Source: Paragorgia papillata
Lineage: Eukaryota > Cnidaria > Anthozoa > Scleralcyonacea > Coralliidae
NCBI GenBank assembly: GCA_035771165.1
Contig: JAWNZC010000291.1
Coordinates: 1,608,501-1,672,500, forward strand
Length of the DNA: 64,000 bases
Direction of reading: 5' to 3'
A program made the translations under genes and the position numbers. A model generated the notes under the pieces. That model was not told the DNA's origin. It did not search any database and saw only the letters and a program-made list of their open reading frames with translations. Numbering within the stretch: position 1 is the stretch's first letter; every line of letters begins with the position of its first letter. Positions 53,275 to 64,000 of the stretch are shown in pieces.

Positions 53275-56197
53275 TTAGCACGATTGGTCGTAAGGAACAA
53301 TTTCAATATCGTGAAAACCAAGTTCTTTCTTCGAGTCTTGCTCCACATCCAGATCATCAAACGATGGTATATCGCCTGCTTCTTTCTCATTCGGTGACTC
53401 CTCTCCCTGCTCGTTCTTGCCAAAGAATCGCGCTTGATCAAACGGAACGATATGCACGTCTTCCTTTGGGACCATTGATAGACCATTATTCTCCTCGTGA
53501 AACGAGTGACGAACCGTTGAATTAGTATTACGCCCGCTCCTTCCCTCTTCGTTTAAAAACATGACCGTATTCGTTTGATTTACAACGCCATCGTGTTTTG
53601 GTTTTCCATCGTGGCCTACGCTCCCTTGTGGGCTATCCTCGTCGCGATCATCCTTTTTGCCTACAAGATTTCCCAACTCTTTACCGATAATCTTAAAGGC
53701 CAAACGGAAATCCAAGCTTCCGTTGTAGTAGATCAGGGTGGAGAAGGTCAGGCTGAACAACTGGAAATACAACACGAAAAGCAGGAGCGCACTGCTGGAG
53801 GTGTCACATGACGCACAGTGTTCGCGAAGGAGACTGGTGACGACAAAAGGGAGCCAGAGTAAACTACATACCAATGTCATAATGGCGAACCAGTTAGCCA
53901 GACGAAGTTCCTGAAAAAGAATAAAAATTATTTATTTTCCTAATCTGAAATTGTGCCGTTGAACTTTTCTGGTGTTTTAAAAAGCTTTAAAAAATTCATT
54001 AATAATTCACGAGAAAACAAAGAAAATCATCACCATGTCCGTGGTTTTATATTTGATAACAAATCCTCCTGATTTACATAAACGTTAGCTTTGATTTTCT
54101 CGCGGCTTAGGAAACGCTACTTTTCAAAATTACTATACGCCAATAAACTTACCAAATGGGTGGTTTTTGAAACTATTCGAAACCATAGTCGTTCAAAATA
54201 TGGTCTGGAAATTCAGCTATGTCTTTGTCTGCCTTTTTGTTCGCCTTTATGCATTTTTGTGCACGGTGCATGGTCACTGAACCCATTGTATTTTAGTATA
54301 ATAACCGAATTATCCAATAGCAACGTTTCAGTTCAGTCACTCAACCGTGTTAATTAAATATTAATAAACCTAAAACAAAGGATGTGCACGGTGTAACGTA
54401 CGGTTCAACATAAAATCACAGCTCATTATAGGCGCTTTGAAGTTTGCCGAGTTCCCAGACCATATCTCTATTGACTATGCTGAAACATTCGTAGTACTTT
54501 AATCTATTAAAACACTGCTGCTCATGGTTTAAATATTACTTTAAAAATTGGAAAGAAATATGACAAAGAAAATATGGGAAGCTGTTAAACCTTTCTCAAC
54601 AATGTCGTTTGGTTTTCTCCTTCCAAGCTGCGATAAATAAGAGTGTAACCAATCACATCAAAGAGCCAGGGAAGTAGAAAAAACGTTGTTACGAGAAACA
54701 CGGAATAATTCTTGAAATCCAAAAGCGACAAGACGGAGGCAAAAATAGAGAGAAACCACGTGATAACGACTGCTATGGCAACGGTTCCTGAAAACGAATA
54801 ACGAGATGTAAGGGAATGATAATATAATATCTACAACCCAGCATAACTTAATTTTAACATTTAATTTTCAGACACTGACGTATGTTAGGAGTTCTGATTG
54901 GCCAATTTGCACCACGTGAAATTACCATGTCATGGCAACGCTTAGTCATGCTTTAATAAACGTGTTTTAAATTCATAAAAGATAAATAATAAAATTTATG
55001 CATAATACACGATTTTTTGAAATTATAAAGAAATATCGAGTAATACAGAAGATTGGACAGCTTGGAGTATTACCATTTCCTAAGGTAAACTAGTAGTTTA
55101 GATTTTTTTTTTGATATTTTACTTTAGCAAGGAAACTAAGCCAGGATGCTTTGTAAATTTTGCGGTGTTGTCAGTCATTTCGCAACCTAAACTTCATATA
55201 GTGTACTTAAATATTAAAATGCTTAAGTGCCTATAAACTCAAATACGATATTACTGATATGGATTCTATGTACGTGAATAGTTGAATGCCAAAATATTTT
55301 ATGACTTAAACTTCTATTTGTTGTTATATTGAGGTTTGTATTTCCAAAATGGTAATGAGGATGACGTCAATGTAGGCATTTGTGTGTGTTTTTTCATTTC
55401 TTATGATAAACCGCTTGAAGATTTTAATGAAAAAAACGATAAATACAGAATATAGTATTCAAGTATTAAGTAAAGGGTTAACATGTGAATTGGGTAATAT
55501 TTCTGCTGTAACTGTGTATGCATATTATGCTTACAGACACCATCCTCATTACCATTTTGAAAATACAAACCTCAATATGACAACAAATAAAAGTTCAAAC
55601 CAAAAAATATTTTGGCATTCAACTATACACATTAAATAGAATCCATATTCAGTAATATCATATTTGGGTTTATACGCACTTTAACAAAAAAGAATGTAAA
55701 TTAGTGGACATCTTTATTAATACGGTGTATTGAAATTCACGAGCTACTGAAAACTGTTGCATTCTGGCATTCTTCTATAGTGGTCCTTGAGAAAGGATTA
55801 ACTGTGACAATCGCTTACCTCGTTTTAAGTTACCATACGTTACAGAGTCGCACAAAGCAAGGTATCTATCACCGCAAAGAACGGCCAGGTGTAACTGAGA
55901 CGCAACTCCACAAAATCGTATCGCAACACGAGCGAAGTCCAACCTATTATCATCCTGGTAGTCTTGTACGAGGGCCATGTTGAATGGTATGACCAATAAA
56001 CCGCCAAGAAGTTGAGCGACAGCCATGGATCCAATCACAATAATATTAATCTGAGACTGAAGACGTCTCTGGCTTAACACAGTGGTTAAAATCAGAACGT
56101 TGTTTAGAATGATCAGAAGGATTAAAATTGACAGGAATATGTAGTTCCAAATAATCTGGCCTTGACTGAACGAGATTTTGTCTGTAGACTGGTTCAT
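53275..56197 (-). CDS. Atypical class A (rhodopsin-like) GPCR, 403 aa
   Basis: Exons 55819-56197, 54591-54787 and 53275-53910 join in phase. The ATG at 56197 (MNQSTDKISF) is the first in frame after an upstream stop. TM1 (about 16-40) has LNNVLIL, and TM2 (51-73) reads MAVAQLLGGLLVIPF, with Gln where Asp2.50 is usual. C96 and GDRYLAL (DRY 110-112) close TM3. TM4 and TM5 are in exon 2. TM6 has CSLLWLPF. TM7 reads FSTLIYYNGSLDFRLAF, so NPxxY is replaced by STLIY. A tail of over 100 residues follows, rich in acidic and Ser residues. It is a plasma-membrane receptor by fold. The ligand is unknown, and lineage-specific orphan is the safest label. Confidence 0.82.
55222..55684. mobile_element. Inverted-repeat element in GPCR intron 1
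   Basis: Left arm AAGTGCCTATAAACTCAAATACGATATTACTGATATGG... pairs with right CCATATTCAGTAATATCATATTTGGGTTTATACGCACTT. Inner arms GGTTTGTATTTCCAAAATGGTAATGAGGATG also pair. It ends TTAAC. Confidence 0.82.
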
Positions 56198-56332
56198 CGT
56201 GGAGAAGCGAGTCGTTTCCAAGGCCTTGTCTGTAGATTGGTTGATGATGCGGAAGTGAATAGTTTCCAAGGCCTTGTCTGCAGATTGGTTTATGATGGAT
56301 AGAGACGAATAGTTTCCAAGGCCTCGTTAAAT
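56180..56332. repeat. 48-bp tandem repeat at the GPCR 5' end
   Basis: Three imperfect units, each 16 codons (NQSTDKALETxxF...), lie directly upstream of and into the GPCR start, in frame after a TAA. The last unit supplies the receptor's NQSTDK N-terminus. Confidence 0.8.
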
Positions 56333-56565
56333 CTGAAAACCAATAATATTTTTAGATTTGCATAAAAATAATTCTTCCATGTTTAAATTTTCGTATATCT
56401 TGAATCCTTTCCAAAACCTCGTTAAATCTGAAAACCAACAAGAATTTGCATAAAAAAGAATTCTTCAATCTTTATACGAATTGATGTTTAAAAAAAGCAA
56501 CACGGCAGGAAATAGAAAAAAATCGCCTAGTTCTTGGAAACCAATTTAATTTTAATCTGGACTTA

Positions 56566-56770
56566 AGGCCTGGCCAAACGCATTCAACATTTCATGCAAC
56601 ATCGTTCAACATTGTTGAACGCATGTTGAACGAAAACTTGAACATGTTCAAATTTCGTTCAACATCATTCAACAGGGTGGCCAAACGCTCTCAACATGTT
56701 GAATCACGGTTGAATTCAACAATGTTGAACGATGTTGAATGAAATGTTGAATGCGTTTGGCCAGGCCTTT
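56566..56770. mobile_element. Palindromic MITE with GGCCTGGCCAAACGC ends, second copy
   Basis: TTAAGGCCTGGCCAAACGCATTC ... GAATGCGTTTGGCCAGGCCTTTA. Shorter relative of 16575-16985. Confidence 0.88.
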
Positions 56771-56943
56771 ATGGGTGAATGGCCAAAAAAATATCAATCT
56801 CCACCGGAGTTTGCTGTCCCATGCATAATAATTATTGCAACAACATAAGATGAAGAGTTAGGTCTCTCGATATTGAAGAAACTAGATTTCAGTTTCAAAA
56901 TATCAAATATAAGTACCATCATTCCACGACCTGCTCCCAACTT

Positions 56944-57016
56944 GACCTGTAGCTCAGTTGGTAGAGCATCGGACTAGTAAACCGAAAGTCGCGGGTTCGA
57001 AACCCAGCCGCGATCG
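56944..57016 (+). repeat. tRNA-Thr-like sequence (tRNA-derived SINE head)
   Basis: TAGCTCAGTTGGTAGAGC is a perfect A box/D arm and GCGGGTTCGAAACCC a B box. The anticodon loop CTAGTAA would give AGT (Thr), but the stem has one mismatch, the T stem is broken and no 7-bp acceptor stem forms. It is therefore more likely a SINE head or pseudogene than a working tRNA. Confidence 0.6.
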
Positions 57017-57078
57017 AGTGAGTTTCCGAGTAGCACCTAATATCATAATTATTCTTCACGAGTTTGGTGTCCAACAAT

Positions 57079-57397
57079 AAAGGTGAGGTAATACGGGCAA
57101 CATTTTTCTTCAACTTTCAACGCAACTTTCTTGTGTTGCAAGTTGAAAAGCGTTGTTGCACGTATTACCACCCACCTTAAACATTGTCACGCAACATGAT
57201 TCTGTTGCAAGTTGAAAAAATTTGTTGAATAACGTAGACTCCAGTTCTACTTGCTGCAACATGCTGTTTCAACTTGCAACAACGAAATATTGTTGCGTGA
57301 CAATGTTTGAGGTGGGTGGTAATACGTGCAACAACGCTTTTCAACTTGCAACGCAACAATGTTGCAGCAATTTGTTGCTCGTATTACTTCACCTTAA
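57079..57397. mobile_element. MITE with AAGGTGAGGTAATACGGGC ends
   Basis: AAAGGTGAGGTAATACGGGCAAC ... GTTGCTCGTATTACTTCACCTTA, same family as 17653-17965. It directly follows the tRNA-like sequence. Confidence 0.85.
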
Positions 57398-57399
57398 GG

Positions 57400-58330
57400 T
57401 TAACTTACGCAAGATTACAGCTACAGCATACTTTATGCAGGTAATAAAGCTAACGATGGGATTAAGAAAACGCGTTTATTTACTTTTGGCTTAGGGCTTA
57501 ATTGGCAAGAAAGATTTTTAGTTTAAGGGATTAACCACGCGGCGATACAAGAACGCATTACTCGGTCTGTATGTGACAATAGTGAGTATTGAGTAACTCT
57601 TGAAGTTTAGAACTGTCGAAACAGTCTAAACCACTTCGAGTTGTCTTAATGTACGCATGCGCATAGCCGAAAAAATCCATTTAATATCCGAAAAGAATAG
57701 TTCTATTTAAGTCCTATACTCTTCCTTGTAAGCTTGGCTACCATAAATGCACATTAGTGTCAACGCCAGAAAATAATTCCTGTCGCTTGTTAACAAAGAA
57801 GTTTGTTAAACAAAAAAGTATAACAGCCAACACAACTAGCAAACCTTGGGAAACTTCAGGAATTTATCCCACACTATACTTCCTTGTGGTATATCGACGT
57901 TGAGATTTAGGTCTCAATGCGGCCTCGATGAGAGCTAAAATGAAATATAAATCGAAAGTTAAGCTGTGTACTTTGTCTCAAAGTCAGGAATGGGCTTACC
58001 TGAAGAGAATATCTGCGACCAGAACGGTACGATGTTTGTCCGAAGCGTACGTTGTAACGAAAGAATGTAGTATAGATAAGTCTGACGTCATGTGAAAGGA
58101 ATTGAACATGCGCAGGTGTGACGATGTGTAGTAGGAAATGTTGATGAGGAATACAATGACACCATTTTGCGCCTGCGCGAGCTCTTGATAAAAAAAGAGC
58201 GGGAAACTGTTATTCTGCAATTCGACGAAACTGCTACACGTTTCTTGTTAACTTTAAGGAAATTACTCAAATTTTAAGGCTCGTACTGGAGTATAGATGC
58301 ATGCATTATTAATATATTTAAATAATTAGA
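57400..58330. other. Intergenic, GPCR to nucleophosmin
   Basis: No exon or clear repeat recognised. The small frames at 57996-58270 are not convincing. Confidence 0.45.
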
Positions 58331-58334
58331 GTGC

Positions 58335-58622
58335 CCATATCATGATTGGGGATTTTACATATTTAGGATATTTGAAACCTGAGAAGATTTGTAATATATC
58401 TTCCTTTTCTAAAAGTTTATCTTCATGGACTTTTTCGCTGTTAAAGTTGACGGAAGTGACGTCTACGCAGGAATCTGCAAATTCTTGCTTAGACGTCACT
58501 TCCGTCAACTTTAACAGTGAAAACGTCCATGAAGATGAAATTTTAGGAAAGGAAGATATATTACAAATCTTCTCAGAAGGTTTCAAATATCCTAAATATG
58601 TAAAATCCCCAATCATGATATA
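58335..58622. mobile_element. Palindromic MITE (uninterrupted copy of the 2625 family)
   Basis: Near-perfect inverted repeat of about 140-bp arms: ATCATGATTGGGGATTTTACATATTTAGG ... CCTAAATATGTAAAATCCCCAATCATGAT. Both strands therefore give almost the same 93-96-aa frame, which is not a gene. Confidence 0.92.
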
Positions 58623-58626
58623 GGCA

Positions 58627-59106
58627 CTTAGGACATTGGCAATAAAAATTAAGTTTGTCTAATCTGAAAGAACTCGTAAAATTGTAATAGACCTTTTACA
58701 ATTTTTTTGTATCTTTCTTCGTTTTCAAGATATCCCAGTTTGTGTGATGTGTAAATTAGATGGTCTCAGACGTCACGAGAGCAGGGTACAGTATTTTCAC
58801 ACGTAGCAAAATCAGTTATATCTCTAAGTTTGTTTAACGAAATAATTTGAAACTGTGCACATAAAGACGCCTTGTGACGCTAAAAATTTTATGTTGAACA
58901 ATCGTAGAGGTGAAAGTGATTTTGTAATGTATGAAAATACTGTACCCTGCTCCTGACGTCAGAGATAATCTAATTTACATATCAAACAAACTGAAATATT
59001 TTAAAAACGAAGAAAGATACAAAAAAGTTGTAAAAGATCTTCTATTACAATTTTAGGAGTTCTTTCAAATTTGACAAACTTCATTTTTATTGCTAATGTC
59101 CTTTAA
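58627..59106. mobile_element. AATTAAGTTTGTCT-family MITE next to the palindrome
   Basis: GGACATTGGCAATAAAAATTAAGTTTGTC ... GACAAACTTCATTTTTATTGCTAATGTCC. It abuts 58335-58622, the same two-family pairing as at 2625-3263, but side by side rather than nested. Confidence 0.85.
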
Positions 59107-59155
59107 TACTGACATTTTGACCGAAAACAACAAAATTACTACGTCTAAAAACTTC

Positions 59156-59161
59156 TTTATT
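59156..59161 (-). promoter_or_regulatory. Possible poly(A) signal of the nucleophosmin gene
   Basis: Minus-strand AATAAA, about 280 nt downstream of the stop at 59438-59440. Confidence 0.35.
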
Positions 59162-59437
59162 CAAAAACTGGTGCAGGAAATACGTGGATAAAATCTACAT
59201 GGAACCCGTTCAAATTTTACATGCTGCGGAAATAAAATATGAAAATAACAACAAAACTAAACAAATATTCGAGACGCCACATCATACAAGTTAAGATCGT
59301 CCTTCAAGGCGGTTGCGTGTTAGATATATTATGGTTTACTTGTGATACGTCAGATGAGATTGTTCAAGCTTGGCAGTGCTCTCATCCGTCTTCGCTGTAG
59401 TAGTGTTTTAGCAACGTTATTTTATGACGCAATACGA

Positions 59438-62400
59438 TTATTTTTTGTTTTGCTGTAACCAACTCCAGAGTTCTTTGACAACCTGAAAGACATCCCAAGA
59501 AGATTGTAAAGGAAAGGTTTGTCTTTTGAAGTACGAAGCATAAACTTAATTGTGTAAGAACACCACCAAACAACACACACCACCACCACACACTACCACC
59601 ACCACACAACACCACACAACACCACCACCACACAACACCACACAACACCACCACCACACACAACACCACCACCACACACAACACCACCACCACACACAAC
59701 ACCATCACCATCACACAATACCACCACCATCACACAATACCACCACCACACCACACACAATACCACCACCACACCACACCACACACAATACCACCACCAC
59801 ACAACACCACCACCACACAACACCACCACCACACAACACCATCACCACACACAATACCACCACCACACACAATACCACCACCACACAATACCACCACTAT
59901 ACACAACACCAACACCACACAAAATACCACCACCACCACCACCACACAATACCACCACCACCACACCACACCACACACAATACCACCACCACACAACACC
60001 ACCACCACACAACACCATCACCACACACAATACCACCACCACACACACAATACCACCACCACACAATACCACCACTATACACAACACCAACACCACACAA
60101 AATACCACCACCACCACCACCACACAATACCACCACCGCACAATACCACCACCACATAACACCAGCACCACACAACACAACCATCACCACACCACAACAC
60201 ACCACCACACAGGCACACGACACCACAACACAACAACAACACAACCATCACCACACAACACCACCACCCCAATATACCACCACCATCACTACGACAACCT
60301 CCACAACACCTTACATACCTTTTCATCAGTAATTCTCATATTTGTCTTCATAAAATTTCTAAACTTGTCAATTTTCTTGGGCAAGTTAGGTGACTGAATA
60401 AAAAGTAAATTAAAAAAATTATGTTGTTCCTAAACCTAATGACAATTCAGACAGTACTGACGTACTGTAAGTGGCTACAAACCTTCAACAACTTTTGTTT
60501 TACAGTTGTAATATCAGGCGTTTTCTCAAGATTCACAGAGGCCTCCACAGAAGTCTGTTTGGAAATAAAACAATTAGAAGTCATAAAAAGACCCCTGTTC
60601 ACCATCTTTTTTATATTGAAAACACTTCCTACACAGCACTCTCCTTTCTGACAAAAGTAGCTGGTTGAAAAGCATTTTGCAAACAAAACTAACCAACCTT
60701 TTTCGGTGTTCTCATATCTGGTGTTTTCTTTTGAGGTGTTCTCATATCTGGTGTTTTCTTATCTGGTGTTTTCTTTTGAGGAGTTCTCCTGTCAGGCATT
60801 TTCTTCTCTGGTGTCTTCTTTCCATTTACTTGACCTCTTAATTTATTCTGAATAACAGATTAAAAATGGCTCCAAAATCAGCGATGGATTTACAGGGGGG
60901 TGCACACCCCTGGCACTTGGCCAAGGGGGTGCAGGGGGGTGCCAATTACTCAATTAGTGCCTTGCTGCAGTGGGATGCAATGTGGATTTCATTGAAAATG
61001 TCAATCACATTTCTAATGTCTAGCTTCCTTGTGATATCCCTAATAAAATCCATAATAAAACGTCCACTTTATCCCTAAATTAATTTGACACCTTCCAGGT
61101 TTAATAAAATGCACTATTGAAAACATGATTTAAAACTTTTAAATCTTTCTTCAAAGTACCGTCAGAATGCAGGAAATGCCATTTCAGAGGTCCAAATTTC
61201 AAAAAATTTTCAGGGGGGCATGCCCCCAGAACCCCCTAGTAATGGTTTGATCAAGGTTAAAAAAATTCTAGATCCACCCCTGCAGCACCCCCCCCCTCTA
61301 CCAGATCACGCTGGATCCATCACTGTCCAAAATTACCAACATTCAAATAGGAAGGCCCAAATAGGAAGCTGTTACAGTACAAGACAAAGTACCTTGGCTA
61401 ATATTGCATTTACAATTTCATCATCTTCCTCCGATTCTTCCTCATCACTTTCATTACCATCTTCAACCTCATCACTTTCATCGTCATCATCATCATCATC
61501 ACCCTCTTCCTCAGCACTATCTTCTTCTTCAAAATCTTCATCCTTTTCATCATCATCATCATCATCACTTTCCTCCATCTCATCCTCTGACTCCTCGATT
61601 CCTTCTTCAGCTTCTTTATCAAGCAAGTTCGACTTGGCCTTCTACAATTAGAGTGAAAACCAAAAAAAATTGGTTAAATTCATCAATAACCAAAGTCTTA
61701 ACTGTATACACTGTATGTAATGTAGCATTAACCCCCACTGCAATGAGGTCCCCATATAGCTTTTTAAAATGTGTATATACCTTGTCAGGAGATGCAGCTT
61801 TCGGTGGTAATTTCTTTGTCTCAACTGCAGGCTTTTTCTTTGCTTTGTCATCCTTTATGGGTACAAGTTCATCAGGCTCATCATCATCTTCTTCATCACT
61901 AGAGCCTTCTCCCTCTGACACATCTGAAGTTAACAAATCAAGTTACTAAGTATATATATATATTCACTTCATGTAATGTATACTCTTGATCCTTTAGTTT
62001 TCAAAAGTTGTGTTGACAAAGACTGACTTCAGCCTGAAGGGTTAGTAATTCAGTATATTCTATTTAGGCCCTGCCTTTTAATGAAGCGGATTGAGTATTC
62101 AAGTCAAATCTCACATTTTGTTTCTCCTTGTTGTGTTTACATGAAGAAGATTGAAAGTTTTTGATCTGATTGAAACGAATGGCTGAAATCAATCCATGCA
62201 GTGGAGTGGAGTGACTTGAGATTCAAGCAAAGATTGACTTGAATGTCTCTGATCTGATTCATCTAAACACGGTTTGACTTGAAAATGACTTGATACATGT
62301 GAGTGAAGTTGGCGTGTGTCATGCTAAATGGCAGACATTGAGGGAAGCACAGAAAATAGTGTTCCAAAACTGAAAACATTGTTCCAAGCAGATTGACTTC

Positions 62401-63898
62401 ATTCACGTTTTTCAATCCAATTGGACTGTCAAGACACTTCATGTAAACAGGGCCTTAGGCTATGTGCAGTTGTGCACACGGTAACATTTCCAAGTGTTTC
62501 CGTATTGTTTCAAGTAATAAGCTGATTGTTCTCGATTCCCTTGAGAACAGTAAACGATACGAAAATGCTTGGAAACATTACCGTGTGCACATAGTTTCAG
62601 TTACCGTTTTCAGGTTCAAGCTTTGCTCTTTTTGCAGGAGGCTGTTTGCTTGGTGATGGAGAAGGTTTAGTGTTTTCTTTTACAGGCTAAAATTAAAAAC
62701 AGAATACAATAAGTTAACCAAACTATGTTGATACAGTATCCATAGATTATCATAAAAAGGACCTTGATACATTAATATACATGTAAAACATATATACACA
62801 TATACATGCAAGGTAAGAGAATGTTGCTTACCGATTGCTTGCCTGAAGCTATTCCCTCATCTAAAAAAAATATTACATTTAATTTTAAAGCCATGGTATC
62901 CAAATGAGATATTACAAATTATAATCCAAAACTTGCTGAAAGCAGAATACTGAAAATCTATAACTTATATGGGGGCTTTCCATTTACATGGTTAGACCGG
63001 TCAGTCCAGTTAAATGGAACATGATTCGTTTGAGACCTGGGATGGTCTGACTGGAAAATTTGGTCCTAATCAAAAGCAAGTCCATTCTGGCCAGACTGAT
63101 CGGTCTAAACTTGTCAATTGGAAAGCGCCCTATGATGAAACATATCACTTTTTTATAATTATGTGCCAACATGCACAACACACAGTCCTTTTTGGGAGCA
63201 AAATTACACATGTGTGATAATTCACACGTGCGAATCGCACGTACGTTTAAAATTATCAATTATGGCACAGAAATATGAACCTAACTTTTATATTTCCTAC
63301 ACATCCAAAAAAGAAAGCTGCGTTGCTTGATATTCATTGTAAGACGTTATCTTTTGCTTTAACGCATTAGTTAAGTTGTAAAATGTAAAATGTACCTCGC
63401 TGTGAAAACTGTTACAGTCGCCTACGCTTAAAGACGATATACATTACATTGCAAAGACCTTCGTTGCGAGATCTTGCGTTATGCTGTGAGATCTTGCGTT
63501 ACGCTGTGAGACCTTGCGTTACGCTGTGACACCTTCCGTTACGAGACCTTACGTCACATTGTGAGATCTTACGTTGTGTTGTGACACCTTCCGTTACGTT
63601 GTGAGATCTTACGTTGCGTTGTGACACCTTCCGTTACGTTGCGAGACCTTACATTACGTTGTGAGATGCGACATATGACATATTACTGAAACTTTCACAC
63701 ATTTTCACAATTGCAATGTGAATGAACAATTGAACATGGCATTTCACGCATGCGATAAACAGCACACGCAGTTGGGTTCAGCGTGTGCCAACGCGTGCGA
63801 TCGCACGCTTCAAACGAAAAGGACTGAACACACAAACCAAATTACAGACCAACCCTCACTTTCTCCATCACTCCCTTCAAAGTCCTGGTCAGATAAAA
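59438..63898 (-). CDS. NPM1: Nucleophosmin (NPM1-type), 3' nine exons; 5' end outside window
   Basis: Exons: 63860-63898, 62832-62860, 62605-62686, 61781-61923, 61393-61641, 60698-60847, 60483-60554, 60319-60393, 59438-59482, about 293 residues in phase. In order: an acidic start (SDQDFEGSDGE), a bipartite-like NLS (PPAKRAKLEPE), a second acid patch, a long Asp/Glu tract (EEGDDDDDDDESDE), a Lys-rich segment with seven TP sites, and the C-terminal domain LPKKIDKFRNFMKTNMRITDEK...VVKELWSWLQQNKK. The paired Trp of LWSW corresponds to the NPM1 Trp pair needed for nucleolar retention. The N-terminal pentamer core is missing from the window. Expected role: nucleolar histone/ribosome chaperone. Confidence 0.85.
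59556..60300. repeat. (ACCACCACCACACAAC)n-type repeat, 740 bp, in NPM last intron
   Basis: CAC/CAA-rich array with a higher-order duplication: the block at about 59830-59990 is repeated at about 60010-60135. His/Thr/Pro frames (+) and Val/Cys/Trp frames (-) are artefacts. Confidence 0.97.
60870..61330. repeat. Dispersed G-rich repeats in NPM intron
   Basis: 60890-60945 (GGGGGGTGCACACCCC...) and 61155-61320 (ATGCAGGAAATGCCATTTCAGAGG..., GGGGGGCATGCCCCC, GATCCACCCCTGC). The second matches 49865-49992. Confidence 0.75.
62062..62460. mobile_element. MITE with AGGCCCTGCCTTTTAATGAAG ends
   Basis: Left TTTAGGCCCTG...AATGAAG pairs imperfectly with right CTTCATGTAAACAGGGCCTTA. The interior has ATTGACTTGA / TCAAGTCA-type modules. 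Confidence 0.65.
62460..62600. mobile_element. Small palindromic element with TGTGCACACGGTAA ends
   Basis: TGTGCACACGGTAACATTTCCAAG ... CTTGGAAACATTACCGTGTGCACA. About 135 bp, ending 5 bp from the NPM exon donor at 62605. Confidence 0.85.
62972..63135. mobile_element. Inverted-repeat element in NPM intron
   Basis: GGGGGCTTTCCATTTACATGGTTAGACCGGTCAG pairs imperfectly with CTGATCGGTCTAAACTTGTCAATTGGAAAGCGCCC. Confidence 0.75.
63455..63670. repeat. About 20-bp minisatellite in NPM intron
   Basis: Units of about TTACGTTGTGAGATCTTGCG, around ten copies with GAGACC / GACACC variants. (The flanks contain short CACGTGCGAATCGCACGT-type pairs near 63226.). Confidence 0.85.
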
Positions 63899-64000
63899 CT
63901 AAAAAAAAAAATTTTAAATTATATACAGTATTAGATATACTATACTTTACAACTACTGCTAAGAAAACCAAACCAGGAGTAAAAAAAATTTGCACTACCT

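Noticed and set aside
53092..53811. + strand ORFs of 78-126 residues
   Set aside because: They are antisense shadows of the GPCR last exon, which has a coherent TM6-TM7-tail sequence and splice junctions.
56195..56269. GPCR start 24 codons upstream at 56269
   Set aside because: That codon is TTG. The first in-frame ATG is at 56197.
56944..57016. Functional tRNA-Thr(AGT)
   Set aside because: A and B boxes are good, but the acceptor and T stems do not pair and the anticodon stem has a mismatch.
58326..58623. 93-96-residue ORFs on both strands with nearly the same protein
   Set aside because: Consequence of a near-perfect palindromic MITE. No homology.
59550..60332. 260-residue His/Thr/Pro ORF
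   Set aside because: CAC/CAA repeat artefact in a nucleophosmin intron.

Overview
This is nuclear DNA from an intron-rich animal. The genes are split by GT-AG introns, carry AATAAA signals, and encode animal-type proteins: cohesin SMC3, a nucleophosmin with its C-terminal tryptophan domain, a class A GPCR, N-acetylglucosamine kinase and DUF229 ectoproteins. The dense TTAA-flanked MITEs, palindromic elements and minisatellites resemble what is known from cnidarians, so an anthozoan is my best guess. That assignment is inference, not proof.

Layout. 1-3.3 kb: a 20-bp minisatellite, then the last two exons of NAGK (+). 4.9-12.7 kb and 18.1-23.3 kb: two complete, tandemly duplicated DUF229 genes (-), called copy A (765 aa) and copy B (776 aa). 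Both have five exons, and exons 3-5 are the same length in each (439, 408 and 1190 nt). A truncated Helitron-type ORF lies between them, flanked by two apparently identical 409-bp direct repeats that abut copy A exon 1. 25.2-49.4 kb: a complete SMC3 gene (-), 34 coding exons and 1212 aa, with introns full of simple-sequence tracts and MITEs. 50.8-51.4 kb: an intronless four-transmembrane protein gene (+), diverging from SMC3, with a perfect 84-bp-arm palindrome between them. 53.3-56.2 kb: a three-exon class A GPCR (-). 59.4-63.9 kb: the 3' nine exons of a nucleophosmin gene (-), whose 5' end is beyond the window.

The genes do not form a pathway: two have chromatin or nucleolar roles (SMC3, NPM), three encode membrane proteins and one is metabolic. 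The unusual content is the mobile and repeat DNA. The two DUF229 copies carry different insertions and VNTR lengths, which gives a record of events after duplication. A large TTAA-flanked MITE family recurs in every intergenic and intronic region. A separate foldback family shares a conserved terminus but has different hairpin sequences.

Exon boundaries were placed by hand from splice consensus, reading phase and protein continuity. They have not been checked against transcripts.
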